64,000 nucleotides of DNA from Pusillimonas noertemannii (GTDB lineage: Bacteria; Pseudomonadota; Gammaproteobacteria; Burkholderiales; Burkholderiaceae_B): assembly GCF_003096595.1 (NCBI RefSeq), contig NZ_QEKO01000002.1, forward strand, positions 311,064 through 375,063. Direction: 5' to 3'. The position numbers and the translations under genes were made by a program. Within the stretch, counting starts at the first letter, position 1; each line of letters starts with the position of its first letter. Under the pieces are notes generated by a model. The model was given only the letters and a program-made list of their open reading frames with translations. It was not told where the DNA came from and did not search any database. Shown piece by piece: positions 33,868 to 43,134 of this stretch.

Positions 33868-34224
33868 TCAGGGCTTCCCATTCTCTTGTTCCGGCACATA
33901 TACGACCTGCCCGTCCGGCAGGCGGTAGGCCGTGCCCAGGCGCTCGCCCTGCCCCGACAGCTTGCGGTCGGACACGCGCTCGACCTTGATCTGCTGCTGC
34001 GTCTTGCTGACGACCTCCAGTTCGCCGTCGGTGGTCATGCGCGTCAGTGTCCAATTGGCGTCGGCGCTGAGCATATCGGTCGAACCCATCACTGAAAACA
34101 GCGCCAGCGCCATCGCCACGATGAAAGCCAGGCTGGCATCGAAAAGATTGGCCACGCCGGACAAGGGGTCGTCGTGGCGGCTCGTGTCCAGCCTTGAGCG
34201 GGAAAAGCGCAGGCGCGGTCTCAT
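33868..34224 (-). CDS. DUF2149 protein (membrane-anchored)
   Basis: The 118-residue protein has a basic N-terminus, one transmembrane helix (ASLAFIVAMALALFSVMG) and a small outer domain (QQQIKVERVSDRKLSGQGER). DUF2149 genes accompany ExbB-like and CobN-like genes in TonB-linked clusters; they have an ExbD-like topology and may energise the receptor. It overlaps the ExbB-like gene by ATGA, so translation is coupled. Confidence 0.87.
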   Translation of the reverse strand: MRPRLRFSRSRLDTSRHDDPLSGVANLFDASLAFIVAMALALFSVMGSTDMLSADANWTLTRMTTDGELEVVSKTQQQIKVERVSDRKLSGQGERLGTAYRLPDGQVVYVPEQENGKP

Positions 34225-34856
34225 GCGCCCTCCCGTGCCACTGCGGCCGGGCTGGCCGGCTGTTTCGCGGCAGCGGCCTCATATCTTCGCAGCACGCGTT
34301 CGGCATGCAGGCGGATGTCGTCCAAATCCTGGCGCAGCCAGCCTTCGCGCACCATCGCGATCACGTGCGCGACGACGCCGATCGCGATGCCGACAATCGT
34401 CGCGGAGAAGGCCACCACCATGTGCTCGGCCAAGGCGGGCAAATCGCCGCGTGCCAGGCCGCTCAGCCCCGCCGCCATCGGAATGAGCGTCCCCATCAAG
34501 CCCAGTGAGGGACCGGCACGCACCGCGAAGCGCACGCTGTTCAGACTGCGCAGGCTGTCATGCTCGGCTTGCGCCAGCAGTTTCTCGATGCGCAGGTCCA
34601 GGTCGGGCGCCGCCCCGGCCTCGGCTGCCGGCCCCGCCCCGGCGCCGGCGGGCAGATTCATCGCGTCGCCGGCCGCCTCGTCGATCAGCTGCGCAAACCG
34701 GCCGACCGCCGGCCTTCGCCCGCGCCGCCGGCCCACGAAGCTGCGCAAAAACATGCCCAGTGCCACCAGCGTCCATATCACCAGCGCCACCAACAAAGCC
34801 AGCACCGGCTGGAACATCAATTGGGAAACCTGCTCCAGTATGAGCTTCAACATCAT
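34221..34856 (-). CDS. MotA/TolQ/ExbB proton-channel family protein
   Basis: The 211-residue protein has three membrane helices and the family core RFAVRAGPSLGLMGTLIPMAAGL, then MVVAFSATIVGIAIGVVAHV. It would use the proton gradient to drive the TonB receptor encoded two bases upstream, together with the DUF2149 protein in place of ExbD. It lies in the order receptor, ExbB, DUF2149, CobN. Confidence 0.9.
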   Translation of the reverse strand: MMLKLILEQVSQLMFQPVLALLVALVIWTLVALGMFLRSFVGRRRGRRPAVGRFAQLIDEAAGDAMNLPAGAGAGPAAEAGAAPDLDLRIEKLLAQAEHDSLRSLNSVRFAVRAGPSLGLMGTLIPMAAGLSGLARGDLPALAEHMVVAFSATIVGIAIGVVAHVIAMVREGWLRQDLDDIRLHAERVLRRYEAAAAKQPASPAAVAREGA

Positions 34857-34858
34857 GA

Positions 34859-37000
34859 TTACAGCGTCCTTGTGTAGCGCAGATAGAAGGCGCGGCCCGG
34901 CATGGTGTAATCAGCCTTCTCGTAGTAGTCGCGATCGAACAGATTGGAAACGTCGAAACGCAGCGTGTCATTGCGCGTGAGCTTCCAGCGGGCGCTGAAA
35001 TCCACCACCGTAAAGGGCTCGTTCTCGAACAGCCCGCCCTGGCCGCCTGTATAGATGCGGCCCTGGCTGTTGTCGTTGTCGTAGCGCACGCCCACATGGC
35101 GCGCCGTTAGCGTGGCCCACCATGCCCGGCCATCGCTGACCGTAACGGACACATTGCCCTTCCACTTGGCCACATTGCGTATCGGCACCGGCCCGCTGGC
35201 GTCAAAATCCTCGGCTTGTATCAGCCGCGTCAGGCTGGTGGACAGGCCAACCCGGCCAGCAGGCAGGCCGAACAGCCGGCCGGCATCCAGCGCAAGCCTG
35301 GCCTCGATGCCGCGCATACGCGAGTCGTCGGCGTTCTCGTAGCTGCTGATGCGTTCGGTCGGTGTTTCACTGACAATGACCGAGCGGATGCGGTCACTGA
35401 TGTTCGCCTGGAAATAGGTCAAGTCCACGTCCAGGTAGCTGTCGGCATAACCCACCCCTAGATCCCAGCTTTTGCTGCGCTCGGGATTCAGGCCCGCATT
35501 GCCGATGCTGACCCGCCGCTGGATGCCCGCATACTCTACGTTCTCGCCCGCCAGCTCATTGCCTTGCGGTGGCGCGAAGGCCGTGCCGGCCGAACCGTGC
35601 ACGCGCCAGTTATCGTTCAGCTTGTAGACCACGCCGCCCCGCGGGTTGAAGCTCGTGAAACTGGAGGAACCCGGAGTGAAGGTGTCCTTGTAAGGCGTGA
35701 CAAGCGTGCTGGCCTCGATCCAGTCCACCCTGCCGCCCAGGGTCAGGATCAGGCGCTCGTCCAGCCACTTGCTGCCCCATTCGGCGAAAATTCCCCGGCT
35801 TTCGCGCCGCTCGTTGGGGCTGTAGGGCGCCAGACTCTCGCCCGCCGCATTGAAGGAAAAACGGTCGGCTTCGACGCGCTGCCAGTCCAGGCCATAGGTC
35901 AGCGTCATCCGTTCATTCAGGCTCCAGACGTCTTGAAGCTGCAGGCCCACGTAGCTCGACTCGGTGCGGCTGGAACGATAGCGCGGCGCCTGCGCGGGCA
36001 CGGTGATGTAGTTGTAGGTTTCCCGGGAAGCGTAGGCTACCGCTGTGATCTCATGATCCCGGGGCGTCAGCATGAGCCTGACGTCGCCGCCGAAACGGCT
36101 GGTTTCATTGGCCGATGCGTTGGGCGGATCGTAGCTGAGCGGGCCGGGCGCATTGTTGTTCAAGTCCGCCCAGTCCAGGGTAACGTCCACCCTGGCCATA
36201 TCGGTCAGGTCGCTGCCCAGTCGCGCCTTGCCTGACACACGGCGAAAATCGCTGTTGGGCCGCGTGTCGCCGGCCCCCGTGCGAAAGTCGTCATGCTGGT
36301 TCACATAACCCACAGCCAGATCAAAATCCGTCCTGTCGGACAAAGAGCCGCCCAGTGCCACGTCGGCCTGGCGGGTATCGAACGAGCCATGGCCCAGGCT
36401 GACACTGCCGCCGATGGGGCCGGTGGAACGGCGCGTGATGATGTTGACCACGCCGCCAATGGCCGACGCGCCATACAGGGACGAGGCCGGCCCCTTGAGC
36501 ACCTCGACGCGCTCGATGCTTTCCGGCGACAGCGTGGTGAAGCTGGTCGAGCCCGACGGCCGCCCGTCGATCAGTATCAAGGTGCGCGGATTGATGGTGA
36601 ACTCGAAGTTCGGCCGCATGCCGCGCAGGCCGACGCCGGCCAGACCGTTCGGATACTGGATGACGTCCACACTGGCGTTTTTCTTGAGTTGGTCGAGGAA
36701 GGTATTGCCAACCGTCTCGTCCAGGACGTGGCCTTCGACGACCTCCATTGAGGACGCAACCTCGTCGCGGCGCTGGGTGTTGCGTGTTGCCGTGATCACG
36801 ATCGGATTCAATTCCACCGGTCGAGCCTGACTGGAAACGGCAGCGTTTGATTGCGGCGCGGCAGCCAGGCTACCCGCTGTCACCTTCGTGTCCGTCTCTG
36901 CGGCCTGCGCCCCAAAAGCCGCGCATAGTGCGGCGGCCAACGCTCCCACCCGCCTCTCGATACGCATGTTCCGACGCAGTTTGGCGGCTTGCGTTTCCAT
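34859..37000 (-). CDS. TonB-dependent outer-membrane receptor
   Basis: The 713-residue protein has a signal peptide (VGALAAALCAAFGAQA), the TonB plug (about 60-185, with TLILIDGRPSGSTSFTTLSP and GPASSLYGASAIGGVVNII), and a barrel ending in the aromatic tip YLRYTRTL. It should import a scarce metal or metal complex. It is the first gene of the operon and faces a Zur-like palindrome, so zinc or a zinc-bearing compound is the best guess. A haem or cobalamin substrate is not excluded. Confidence 0.93.
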   Translation of the reverse strand: METQAAKLRRNMRIERRVGALAAALCAAFGAQAAETDTKVTAGSLAAAPQSNAAVSSQARPVELNPIVITATRNTQRRDEVASSMEVVEGHVLDETVGNTFLDQLKKNASVDVIQYPNGLAGVGLRGMRPNFEFTINPRTLILIDGRPSGSTSFTTLSPESIERVEVLKGPASSLYGASAIGGVVNIITRRSTGPIGGSVSLGHGSFDTRQADVALGGSLSDRTDFDLAVGYVNQHDDFRTGAGDTRPNSDFRRVSGKARLGSDLTDMARVDVTLDWADLNNNAPGPLSYDPPNASANETSRFGGDVRLMLTPRDHEITAVAYASRETYNYITVPAQAPRYRSSRTESSYVGLQLQDVWSLNERMTLTYGLDWQRVEADRFSFNAAGESLAPYSPNERRESRGIFAEWGSKWLDERLILTLGGRVDWIEASTLVTPYKDTFTPGSSSFTSFNPRGGVVYKLNDNWRVHGSAGTAFAPPQGNELAGENVEYAGIQRRVSIGNAGLNPERSKSWDLGVGYADSYLDVDLTYFQANISDRIRSVIVSETPTERISSYENADDSRMRGIEARLALDAGRLFGLPAGRVGLSTSLTRLIQAEDFDASGPVPIRNVAKWKGNVSVTVSDGRAWWATLTARHVGVRYDNDNSQGRIYTGGQGGLFENEPFTVVDFSARWKLTRNDTLRFDVSNLFDRDYYEKADYTMPGRAFYLRYTRTL

Positions 37001-37027
37001 GTGATGCCCCTCAATCTTTATTCAAAG

Positions 37028-37047
37028 TGTTATGTTATAACATAACA
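37028..37047. promoter_or_regulatory. Zur-type operator
   Basis: TGTTATGTTATAACATAACA is a perfect 20-base palindrome and contains the Zur core TGTTATA...TATAACA. It lies 28 bases before the receptor gene and 41 before the znuA start, in the divergent promoter. Zur would shut off both arms when zinc is plentiful. Fur boxes have a different core, so Zur is preferred. Confidence 0.72.
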
Positions 37048-37087
37048 TTTAATGGCTTTATTACCCCGTGTCCGAGAAAGGCATCTC

Positions 37088-38092
37088 ATGTCCATATCAA
37101 CGAAGCGCGCTGCTATGGCCAGTGTCGCCACGCTGGCTTTACTGGCGTGGCCACCGGCCAACGCCCGCGAACTGCAAGTCGTCTCCACGTTTTCCATCAT
37201 CAGCGATTTCGCCAGGAACGTGGGGGGTGAACGGATCGCGCTGACCACACTGGTCGGCCCGAACGGCGACACTCATTCGTATGAACCCAAACCGGCTGAC
37301 GCCGTCGCCGTGGGTCGGGCGGATGTGGTACTGGCAAACGGCCTGCATTTCGAAGGTTTTGTCGAGCGCCTCGTCCAGGCTTCCAACAGTACGGCGCCAG
37401 TGATTGCGCTTACCCAAGACGTCGAGCTGCTGCGCAATGCCGGGGATGAACACCACAGCCACGAAGGCCACGATCATGACGACCACGACCATCATCATGC
37501 GCAGGAGCACGCCGGCTTGCACGATCACGACCATGCGAAGGAGCGTGCCCACCACCATGGCGAATATGACCCGCATGCATGGCAGTCTGTGCGTAATGCG
37601 CAGGTTTACGTGCACAACATTGCAAAGGCCTTTTGCGCCGCCGATGCGACGGGTTGCCCCAGCTATCAAGCCAATGCCAAGTCCTATGATGAGAAGCTTC
37701 AAGCACTGGAAACCGAGCTTAAGGCCGCAGTGGCCCAGATCCCAGCCAGCCAGCGCACGGTGATCACCTCTCACGACGCCTTCGGCTATCTGGGACGTGC
37801 ATACGGTCTTCAGTTTTTGGCGCCACAAGGCGTCAGCACCGGATCAGAAGCTTCGGCCGCGGGTGTCGCCTTATTGATTCAGCAGATAAAGACCCAAAAG
37901 GCGTCCGCCATCTTTCTTGAAAACGTCAGCAACCCTCGGCTGATCCAGCAAATAGCCAACGAAACGGGCATGAGGATTGGCGGCAAGCTTTATTCCGACG
38001 CCCTGTCGCCTGCCGATGGCCCCGCTTCTACCTATATCGATATGATGCAGCATAATGTCAGCACGATCCGGGATGCCGTGCTGGGGCGATAA
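37088..38092 (+). CDS. znuA: Zinc ABC-transporter binding protein (ZnuA-like)
   Basis: The 334-residue protein has a signal peptide (AMASVATLALLAWPPANA), then the cluster-9 solute-binding fold with LVGPNGDTHSYEPKPAD and a zinc site. A His/Asp-rich loop (about 123-160; HHSHEGHDHDDHDHHH) is typical of zinc binding. The start at 37088 has GAGAAAGG upstream; the earlier ATG at 37052 gives no signal peptide. No ZnuB/ZnuC genes are in the window, so it must pair with permease genes elsewhere. Confidence 0.9.
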   Translation: MSISTKRAAMASVATLALLAWPPANARELQVVSTFSIISDFARNVGGERIALTTLVGPNGDTHSYEPKPADAVAVGRADVVLANGLHFEGFVERLVQASNSTAPVIALTQDVELLRNAGDEHHSHEGHDHDDHDHHHAQEHAGLHDHDHAKERAHHHGEYDPHAWQSVRNAQVYVHNIAKAFCAADATGCPSYQANAKSYDEKLQALETELKAAVAQIPASQRTVITSHDAFGYLGRAYGLQFLAPQGVSTGSEASAAGVALLIQQIKTQKASAIFLENVSNPRLIQQIANETGMRIGGKLYSDALSPADGPASTYIDMMQHNVSTIRDAVLGR

Positions 38093-38168
38093 TGAGCTGT
38101 CGACCCACAAGCCGCCCGCTCACTTGAAAGCGGAGTGCGGTTCAGGTCCGCTGTAAGGTTCAGAAAAC

Positions 38169-38795
38169 GTGAATAGACAACTCGCTGCGCTGACGCTGGC
38201 GCTTGCACCCTTTAGCTTGTACGCCCATCCGCATGCCTGGATCGACGTGCGCAGCACGATCGTCCTGTCGGCTGATGGGTTGATTCCAGCCATTGAGGAA
38301 GAGTGGCTGTTCGACGATTTGTACAGTGCGGCCATAATCGAAGGCCTGAAGGAAGACAGCCCCGAGAAAAAGGCGGTGCTGGGCGACTTTGCCGCCGAGG
38401 TCATCGAAAACCTGGGCCCGTATGGCTATTTCATGCACATCACAGCCAATGGCCGTCCGATCAAATTGAACACCGTCACCCAGTTCAAAAGTGAAATGAA
38501 GGGCCGGCAGTTGCAATTGTCTTTCACCGCACTCCTTGCCGAACCTGTGGACCCCATGCGTCATGACGTCGGTTTCTCTGTGTACGACCCTACTTACTTC
38601 ATTCAAATGACGCATCGCCCGCAGGACCCGCCCACCATCAGAAGCGAGAAAAGCCATTCTTGCCGGGTGCAGGTGCAGCCGCCCAATCCGACCCCTGAAG
38701 ATATTGCGCGCGCATTCGCCCTGGATCGCGGCACGACGCCCGAAGAAGGCCTGGGCGACATCTTCGCCGAAAAGGTGTATATCCAATGCGATTGA
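38169..38795 (+). CDS. DUF1007 family exported protein
   Basis: The 208-residue protein starts with GTG and carries a signal peptide (MNRQLAALTLALAPFSLYAH). The mature protein opens with HPHAWIDVRS, typical of the family. DUF1007 genes commonly precede NicO-type transporters and fall in zinc/cobalt/nickel regulons; it may deliver or sense a metal. It overlaps the NicO gene by 10 bases. Confidence 0.87.
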   Translation: MNRQLAALTLALAPFSLYAHPHAWIDVRSTIVLSADGLIPAIEEEWLFDDLYSAAIIEGLKEDSPEKKAVLGDFAAEVIENLGPYGYFMHITANGRPIKLNTVTQFKSEMKGRQLQLSFTALLAEPVDPMRHDVGFSVYDPTYFIQMTHRPQDPPTIRSEKSHSCRVQVQPPNPTPEDIARAFALDRGTTPEEGLGDIFAEKVYIQCD

Positions 38796-39769
38796 TACGC
38801 GGGCCATCTGTGCGCCTGCTGACTATTTGCATGCTTGCGGGCGCATTGCTGTTTTTCATGTGGGGCTGGTTGAATCACTACGCCGCCTGGAGCCGGCTTC
38901 TGGCCTGGATCATGACCACCCAGGCCGGACTGCACCAGCAACTGGCCTCGACCATGCGCCTGGTGGCGGAGCAAGGCTGGATGGCAACGTGGCCGCTCAT
39001 CGGCATCAGCCTGCTCTATGGCATCTTCCATGCGGCGGGGCCCGGCCATGGCAAAGCAGTGATCACGACCTACCTGGGCACAAGCAGAACGCGGCTGCGA
39101 CGCGGTCTGTTCTTGTCGCTATTGTCGGCCCTCGTCCAAGGCTTGACGGCGGTGCTGCTTGTCGAAGTGGCGGCAAATGTGCTGGGCTATTCTCTGCGGC
39201 GCACCCAGGGCGCCGCCGGCCAGTTGGAAAATATCAGCTTTGCTCTGGTCGCACTGCTGGGCGCGGTGCTTGCGTTGCGCGGCGCAAGAGGGCTGTATCG
39301 CCGCTGGCGCAAACCGAAACACGGCACGGGTTCGCTGTTTTCAAGCGGCGGCAAACTCCAGCCATATTGCGCCGACTGCGGCGGCCCGCACCAGTTAAGT
39401 CGAGACCATCTGAATCAACCCCTGACCTGGCGTACAGCACTACCCATCATCCTGGCCATTGGAATGCGGCCCTGCACAGGGGCCATTCTCGTGCTGCTGG
39501 TTGCTTACTCGCTCGGCTTGCGCTGGGTCGGCATTGCCGCCGTGCTGGCCATGTCGCTTGGCACCGCGGCAACCGTCAGCCTGCTGGCGACCTTTGCCGT
39601 GTCGTTTCGGCATATTGCACTGCGATTTTTCCAGCGCCGCCATGCCGCTTCACATCGTACAGACATAGTCTTTGATGTAATGGGTCTGATTGGCGGCTTG
39701 GTGATAGGTCTTATGGGCGCTGGCCTCCTCCAACAAGGGTTGACCGCCGCCCCGCACCCCATCTTGTAG
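38786..39769 (+). CDS. NicO/RcnA-type nickel-cobalt transporter
   Basis: The 327-residue membrane protein carries the family core GIFHAAGPGHGKAVITTYLG and a second motif AIGMRPCTGAILVLLVAYSL. About six to seven helices are expected, with a cytoplasmic Cys/His segment (CADCGGPHQL). It moves Ni, Co or a related metal, either in or out. Its coupling to the DUF1007 gene and nearness to znuA suggest that it acts in metal balance under zinc limitation. Confidence 0.88.
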   Translation: MRLIRGPSVRLLTICMLAGALLFFMWGWLNHYAAWSRLLAWIMTTQAGLHQQLASTMRLVAEQGWMATWPLIGISLLYGIFHAAGPGHGKAVITTYLGTSRTRLRRGLFLSLLSALVQGLTAVLLVEVAANVLGYSLRRTQGAAGQLENISFALVALLGAVLALRGARGLYRRWRKPKHGTGSLFSSGGKLQPYCADCGGPHQLSRDHLNQPLTWRTALPIILAIGMRPCTGAILVLLVAYSLGLRWVGIAAVLAMSLGTAATVSLLATFAVSFRHIALRFFQRRHAASHRTDIVFDVMGLIGGLVIGLMGAGLLQQGLTAAPHPIL

Positions 39770-39900
39770 CTTACAAATTCGATTACGTTTGGCTGAACGC
39801 TTTAAGCCGTAAGCGGCACGCCAAGTGCTGCACGTTCCCGCCGCGATCGCCGGGCCAAGCGTCCGTGCCGATCTTTACCCTTTCGTGCGCGAGAATGCTT

Positions 39901-40875
39901 ATGAAACCCGATTCCGCCCAGCCACCGCATCCTTCTACCGACGCGAAGGGTTCGCGGCGAGTGGTCTACGCGGCGGTGGGGGCGAATCTGGCTATTGCGG
40001 TGTGCAAGTTCATCGCCGCGGCCGCTACCGGCAGCGCCGCGATGCTGGCGGAAGGGGTGCATTCAATCGTGGATACGGGCAATGAACTCTTGCTGCTGCT
40101 GGGCATGCGGCGCAGCAACCGGCCGGCCGATCCGTCTCACCCCTTCGGATATGGCAAGGTTTTGTATTTCTGGGCCTTAATAGTGGCGGTATCGCTCTTT
40201 TCGCTGGGCGGCGGGGTGTCTATTTATCATGGCATTCTTACCTTGCCTCACCCGCCCAAGCTGGAAAACCCGGGCTGGAACTATGCTGTTCTGCTGGCTG
40301 CCGCCGTGTTCGAGGGCTATAGCTGGAATGTGTCCCGCCTGGAGCTCAACAAACGCCGGCGGGCGGGCGAGTCGCTTTGGACGACCATGCGCCGCAGCAA
40401 GGATCCGGCGGTGTTTACGATTCTGGTCGAGGACTCGGCCGCGCTGATCGGAATCTCGGTGGCGCTGCTTGGCATCTGGCTGGGGCATCTGCTGAACAAC
40501 CCCTTTATCGACCCGGCTGCGTCGATTGTGATCGGCCTGGTGCTGGTGGCGGCTGCGATGGTGCTGGCGTATGAGACAGGCAGCCTGCTGGTGGGCGAAA
40601 GCATAGACCGCGAGCAGATCGCGCTATTAAGGAAATTGCTTGAAGAGGACCCCTCTATTGACCGCGTCGATCGCCTTTTAACCATGCAACTGGGCCCCGC
40701 GCAGGCGCTGCTGACAGCTTCGGTGCGGTTCAGGCAAGACATGCATATCAGCGAAGTCGAGCAAGCCATGGAACGCCTGGAGCGCAAGATTTCCAGCCAG
40801 TGCCCAACGATCCAGCACATTTTCTTTGAATCCAGCTCACTAGGTGTCAACGCCGGTCGAACAAGGCGGCGGTAA
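39901..40875 (+). CDS. Cation diffusion facilitator (CDF) metal exporter
   Basis: The 324-residue protein has six predicted helices with the CDF metal-site helices (AEGVHSIVDTGNELLLLLGM and FTILVEDSAALIGI), and a cytoplasmic C-terminal domain. It would export zinc, cobalt or similar ions. The 88 bases before its start and parts of its coding region are copied, with a deletion, at 46406-46615. The ATG at 39901 is preferred over 39895, though neither has a strong ribosome site. Confidence 0.9.
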   Translation: MKPDSAQPPHPSTDAKGSRRVVYAAVGANLAIAVCKFIAAAATGSAAMLAEGVHSIVDTGNELLLLLGMRRSNRPADPSHPFGYGKVLYFWALIVAVSLFSLGGGVSIYHGILTLPHPPKLENPGWNYAVLLAAAVFEGYSWNVSRLELNKRRRAGESLWTTMRRSKDPAVFTILVEDSAALIGISVALLGIWLGHLLNNPFIDPAASIVIGLVLVAAAMVLAYETGSLLVGESIDREQIALLRKLLEEDPSIDRVDRLLTMQLGPAQALLTASVRFRQDMHISEVEQAMERLERKISSQCPTIQHIFFESSSLGVNAGRTRRR

Positions 40876-40933
40876 GCGTTTGGTGTCCGGCATTCGGCCT
40901 GTCCTTGAACCCAACCGACTTGAGTCAATCGCC

Positions 40934-41077
40934 ATGTCCTTGAAACCCATCTCTCCCCCAGCAGCGCATGCCCTTGTGAAGCAAGGCCTCATCTTCCACT
41001 GCCGGTCCGGCAAATCGGATTACGGTACCCGGCCCTTAGCTCCATGCGCGTGGCCTCGGGCTGCGCCTGACTGGTAA
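40934..41077 (+). pseudogene. Rhodanese-domain remnant
   Basis: The frame begins MSLKPISPPAAHALVKQG, the usual N-terminus of a small rhodanese, then joins directly to LIFHCRSGKSD, which matches the active-site loop HCRSGxR. The intervening 60 or so residues are absent and the reading frame ends soon after, inside the AraC gene. An internal deletion of a rhodanese gene is the simplest explanation. Confidence 0.55.
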
Positions 41078-41838
41078 GTGCGGGGGCTGCCCTTCATCTC
41101 GGTTCTGAATGCATATGTGAAAGCCGAGACCGAGCTGTACCCCAGCTCTATCGCTGTAGCGGTTACCCCCATGCCGCTTTCCAGAAGCTCGATAGCCCTA
41201 AACAACCTGAGGCGGCGGCGCCAGGAACGAAGAGAGGTTCCTGTTTCGGCATGAAAACGGCGCGCAAGAGTTCGGCCCGACATGCCCAAAGTGTTGCCCC
41301 ACTCTTCGATGCCACGCTGATCTGCCGGATTCTCAAAGAGTTCTTGGCAAAGTTTCGTCAGCCCTTCACTTATAGGCCATGGAAGGGCACTGGCAACGGG
41401 GTCCGCCCGGCGTAATTGGTCGATAATCAATTGAAAAACCCGGTCGCGATAACCGTCGGCATCGCGCTTTATATCGAGCCCTGCCGCTTCGATAATCAAC
41501 GCCTTCAACAAAGGAGAAACAGCGAAAACCGCCACCCCACCTGAAAAAAGACTTTCGCCGAGATCGTCACGCACCCATACGCTTCGGAACTCTGCACCAA
41601 GAAGCGAACCGACCCTGTGCACGTTGCCAGTGGGCAGCCACGCGGCCTGGCTCGGTGAGATCAAAAAAGAACGCCCTTCCGCAACAACAGTAAGGACACC
41701 AGAAATCGCGTAGACCATCTGGTTCCAGTGATGAAAATGGTCAGAAAATTGGTGTTGGGGCGGAATAGACTGCACCCGCATCGTCATCGGATTCGGAGGC
41801 AGCACATTCAAGGGAGCGGCAAGAGGGATCCATTGCAT
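41020..41838 (-). CDS. AraC-family transcription regulator with cupin sensor
   Basis: The 272-residue protein has an N-terminal cupin (SDHFHHWNQMVYAISGVLTV) and a C-terminal AraC pair of helix-turn-helices (IEEWGNTLGMSGRTLARRF, VTATAIELGYSSVSAFTYAF). It is divergent from an MFS transporter across an 81-base gap and probably activates or represses it on ligand binding. Confidence 0.88.
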   Translation of the reverse strand: MQWIPLAAPLNVLPPNPMTMRVQSIPPQHQFSDHFHHWNQMVYAISGVLTVVAEGRSFLISPSQAAWLPTGNVHRVGSLLGAEFRSVWVRDDLGESLFSGGVAVFAVSPLLKALIIEAAGLDIKRDADGYRDRVFQLIIDQLRRADPVASALPWPISEGLTKLCQELFENPADQRGIEEWGNTLGMSGRTLARRFHAETGTSLRSWRRRLRLFRAIELLESGMGVTATAIELGYSSVSAFTYAFRTEMKGSPRTYQSGAARGHAHGAKGRVP

Positions 41839-41919
41839 AAGCTTGATTTTTGTCTTTTATTCTACATTAAACAGCATTTAGTCGACAGACAACATTCTAT
41901 TTGTGCGCTGCAATAGCGT

Positions 41920-43134
41920 ATGACTTCGATAAGCAACCCCTCTTTGGTCTTGCCCGAGCGAACCCAAAGGGCAAACATATGGCGGCTCTCCGTCGCCCAG
42001 GCGTTGGCAGGCGCGAACTCAGTGGTGGTCTATGCCACCGGATCCATTGTGGGCAGCATGCTGGCTCCCACAGCGATGCTGGCGACCTTGCCCATTTCCA
42101 TTTTTGTGGTGGGCATGGCCGCATGCACCCTTCCCGTTGGAGCTTTCGCGCGACGCTACGGCCGTCGGGCTGCTTTTCTGCTGGGGACAGGGGCTGGCGT
42201 GCTCACCGGGTTGCTGGCCATGATCGCAGTCATCATGCAAGGATTCTGGCTTTTCTGTCTGGCTACGTTCTTCGGCGGGGTCTATGCCGCGGTCGTGCTG
42301 TCCTTCCGCTTCGCAGCGGCCGATGGCGTAGAGCCGAAACGAAAGGCTCGTGCGCTATCGCTCGTAATGGCCGGCGGCGTTGCCGCCGGCGTCGTGGGAC
42401 CGCAACTCGTCAGTTGGACGATGGATCTCTGGCCACCCTATATGTTCGCGGCTACTTACCTGGCACAGGCGGTGGTGGCGGCAGCGTCGGCATTCATTTT
42501 GCTCGGCGTCCAGCTACCCGCGCCCACACCGGCGGAAATGGCTGGTGGGCGGCCGCTTAGCGTGATCGCGTTGCAGCCGCGCTTTATCTCAGCAGTAATT
42601 GCCGGCGCTGTCTCCTACATGCTGATGAACTTCCTCATGACAGCGGCGCCACTGGCTATGCACATGTGCGGACATTCCCAGGAGTCAGCCAACCTGGGCC
42701 TGCAATGGCATGTCATTGCCATGTACGCCCCGAGTTTCTTCACGGGCAGCCTGATTTCACGTTTTGGCGCAGGAAGAATAGCAGCGGTGGGCCTGGGCCT
42801 GATTGGCCTGTCTGCCGCAGTTGGACTAGGCGGCATCGAGATTATGCATTTCTGGTGGTCGCTGATTCTGCTTGGCGTCGGATGGAACTTCGGGTTCCTG
42901 GGCGCCTCTGCTCTGGTTCTGGAGTGTCATCGGCCTGAGGAGAAAACGCGTGTCCAATCATTCAACGATTTCATTGTCTTCGGCCTGATGGCCGTTGGGT
43001 CATTCCTGTCCGGGGGGCTGCTGTCCGCCTATGGCTGGGATACAGTACTCTGGGTGTCTTTCGTTCCCCTTGTCTTGTCGGTTGTCGCACTAGGATTGGC
43101 CACCCGCAAGAAGACATCTGCCTTGGCTAAATGA
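41920..43134 (+). CDS. MFS transporter
   Basis: The 404-residue protein has 12 predicted helices and the MFS loop GAFARRYGRRAAF between helices 2 and 3. Its regulator is the divergent AraC-type gene; drug or metabolite efflux is likely. The end of the gene lies next to a deleted flavoprotein gene on the opposite strand. Confidence 0.87.
   Translation: MTSISNPSLVLPERTQRANIWRLSVAQALAGANSVVVYATGSIVGSMLAPTAMLATLPISIFVVGMAACTLPVGAFARRYGRRAAFLLGTGAGVLTGLLAMIAVIMQGFWLFCLATFFGGVYAAVVLSFRFAAADGVEPKRKARALSLVMAGGVAAGVVGPQLVSWTMDLWPPYMFAATYLAQAVVAAASAFILLGVQLPAPTPAEMAGGRPLSVIALQPRFISAVIAGAVSYMLMNFLMTAAPLAMHMCGHSQESANLGLQWHVIAMYAPSFFTGSLISRFGAGRIAAVGLGLIGLSAAVGLGGIEIMHFWWSLILLGVGWNFGFLGASALVLECHRPEEKTRVQSFNDFIVFGLMAVGSFLSGGLLSAYGWDTVLWVSFVPLVLSVVALGLATRKKTSALAK

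Noticed and set aside
37052-37087. Upstream ATG for znuA.
   Set aside because: It lies five bases after the Zur palindrome and destroys the signal peptide; the start at 37088 has a ribosome site.
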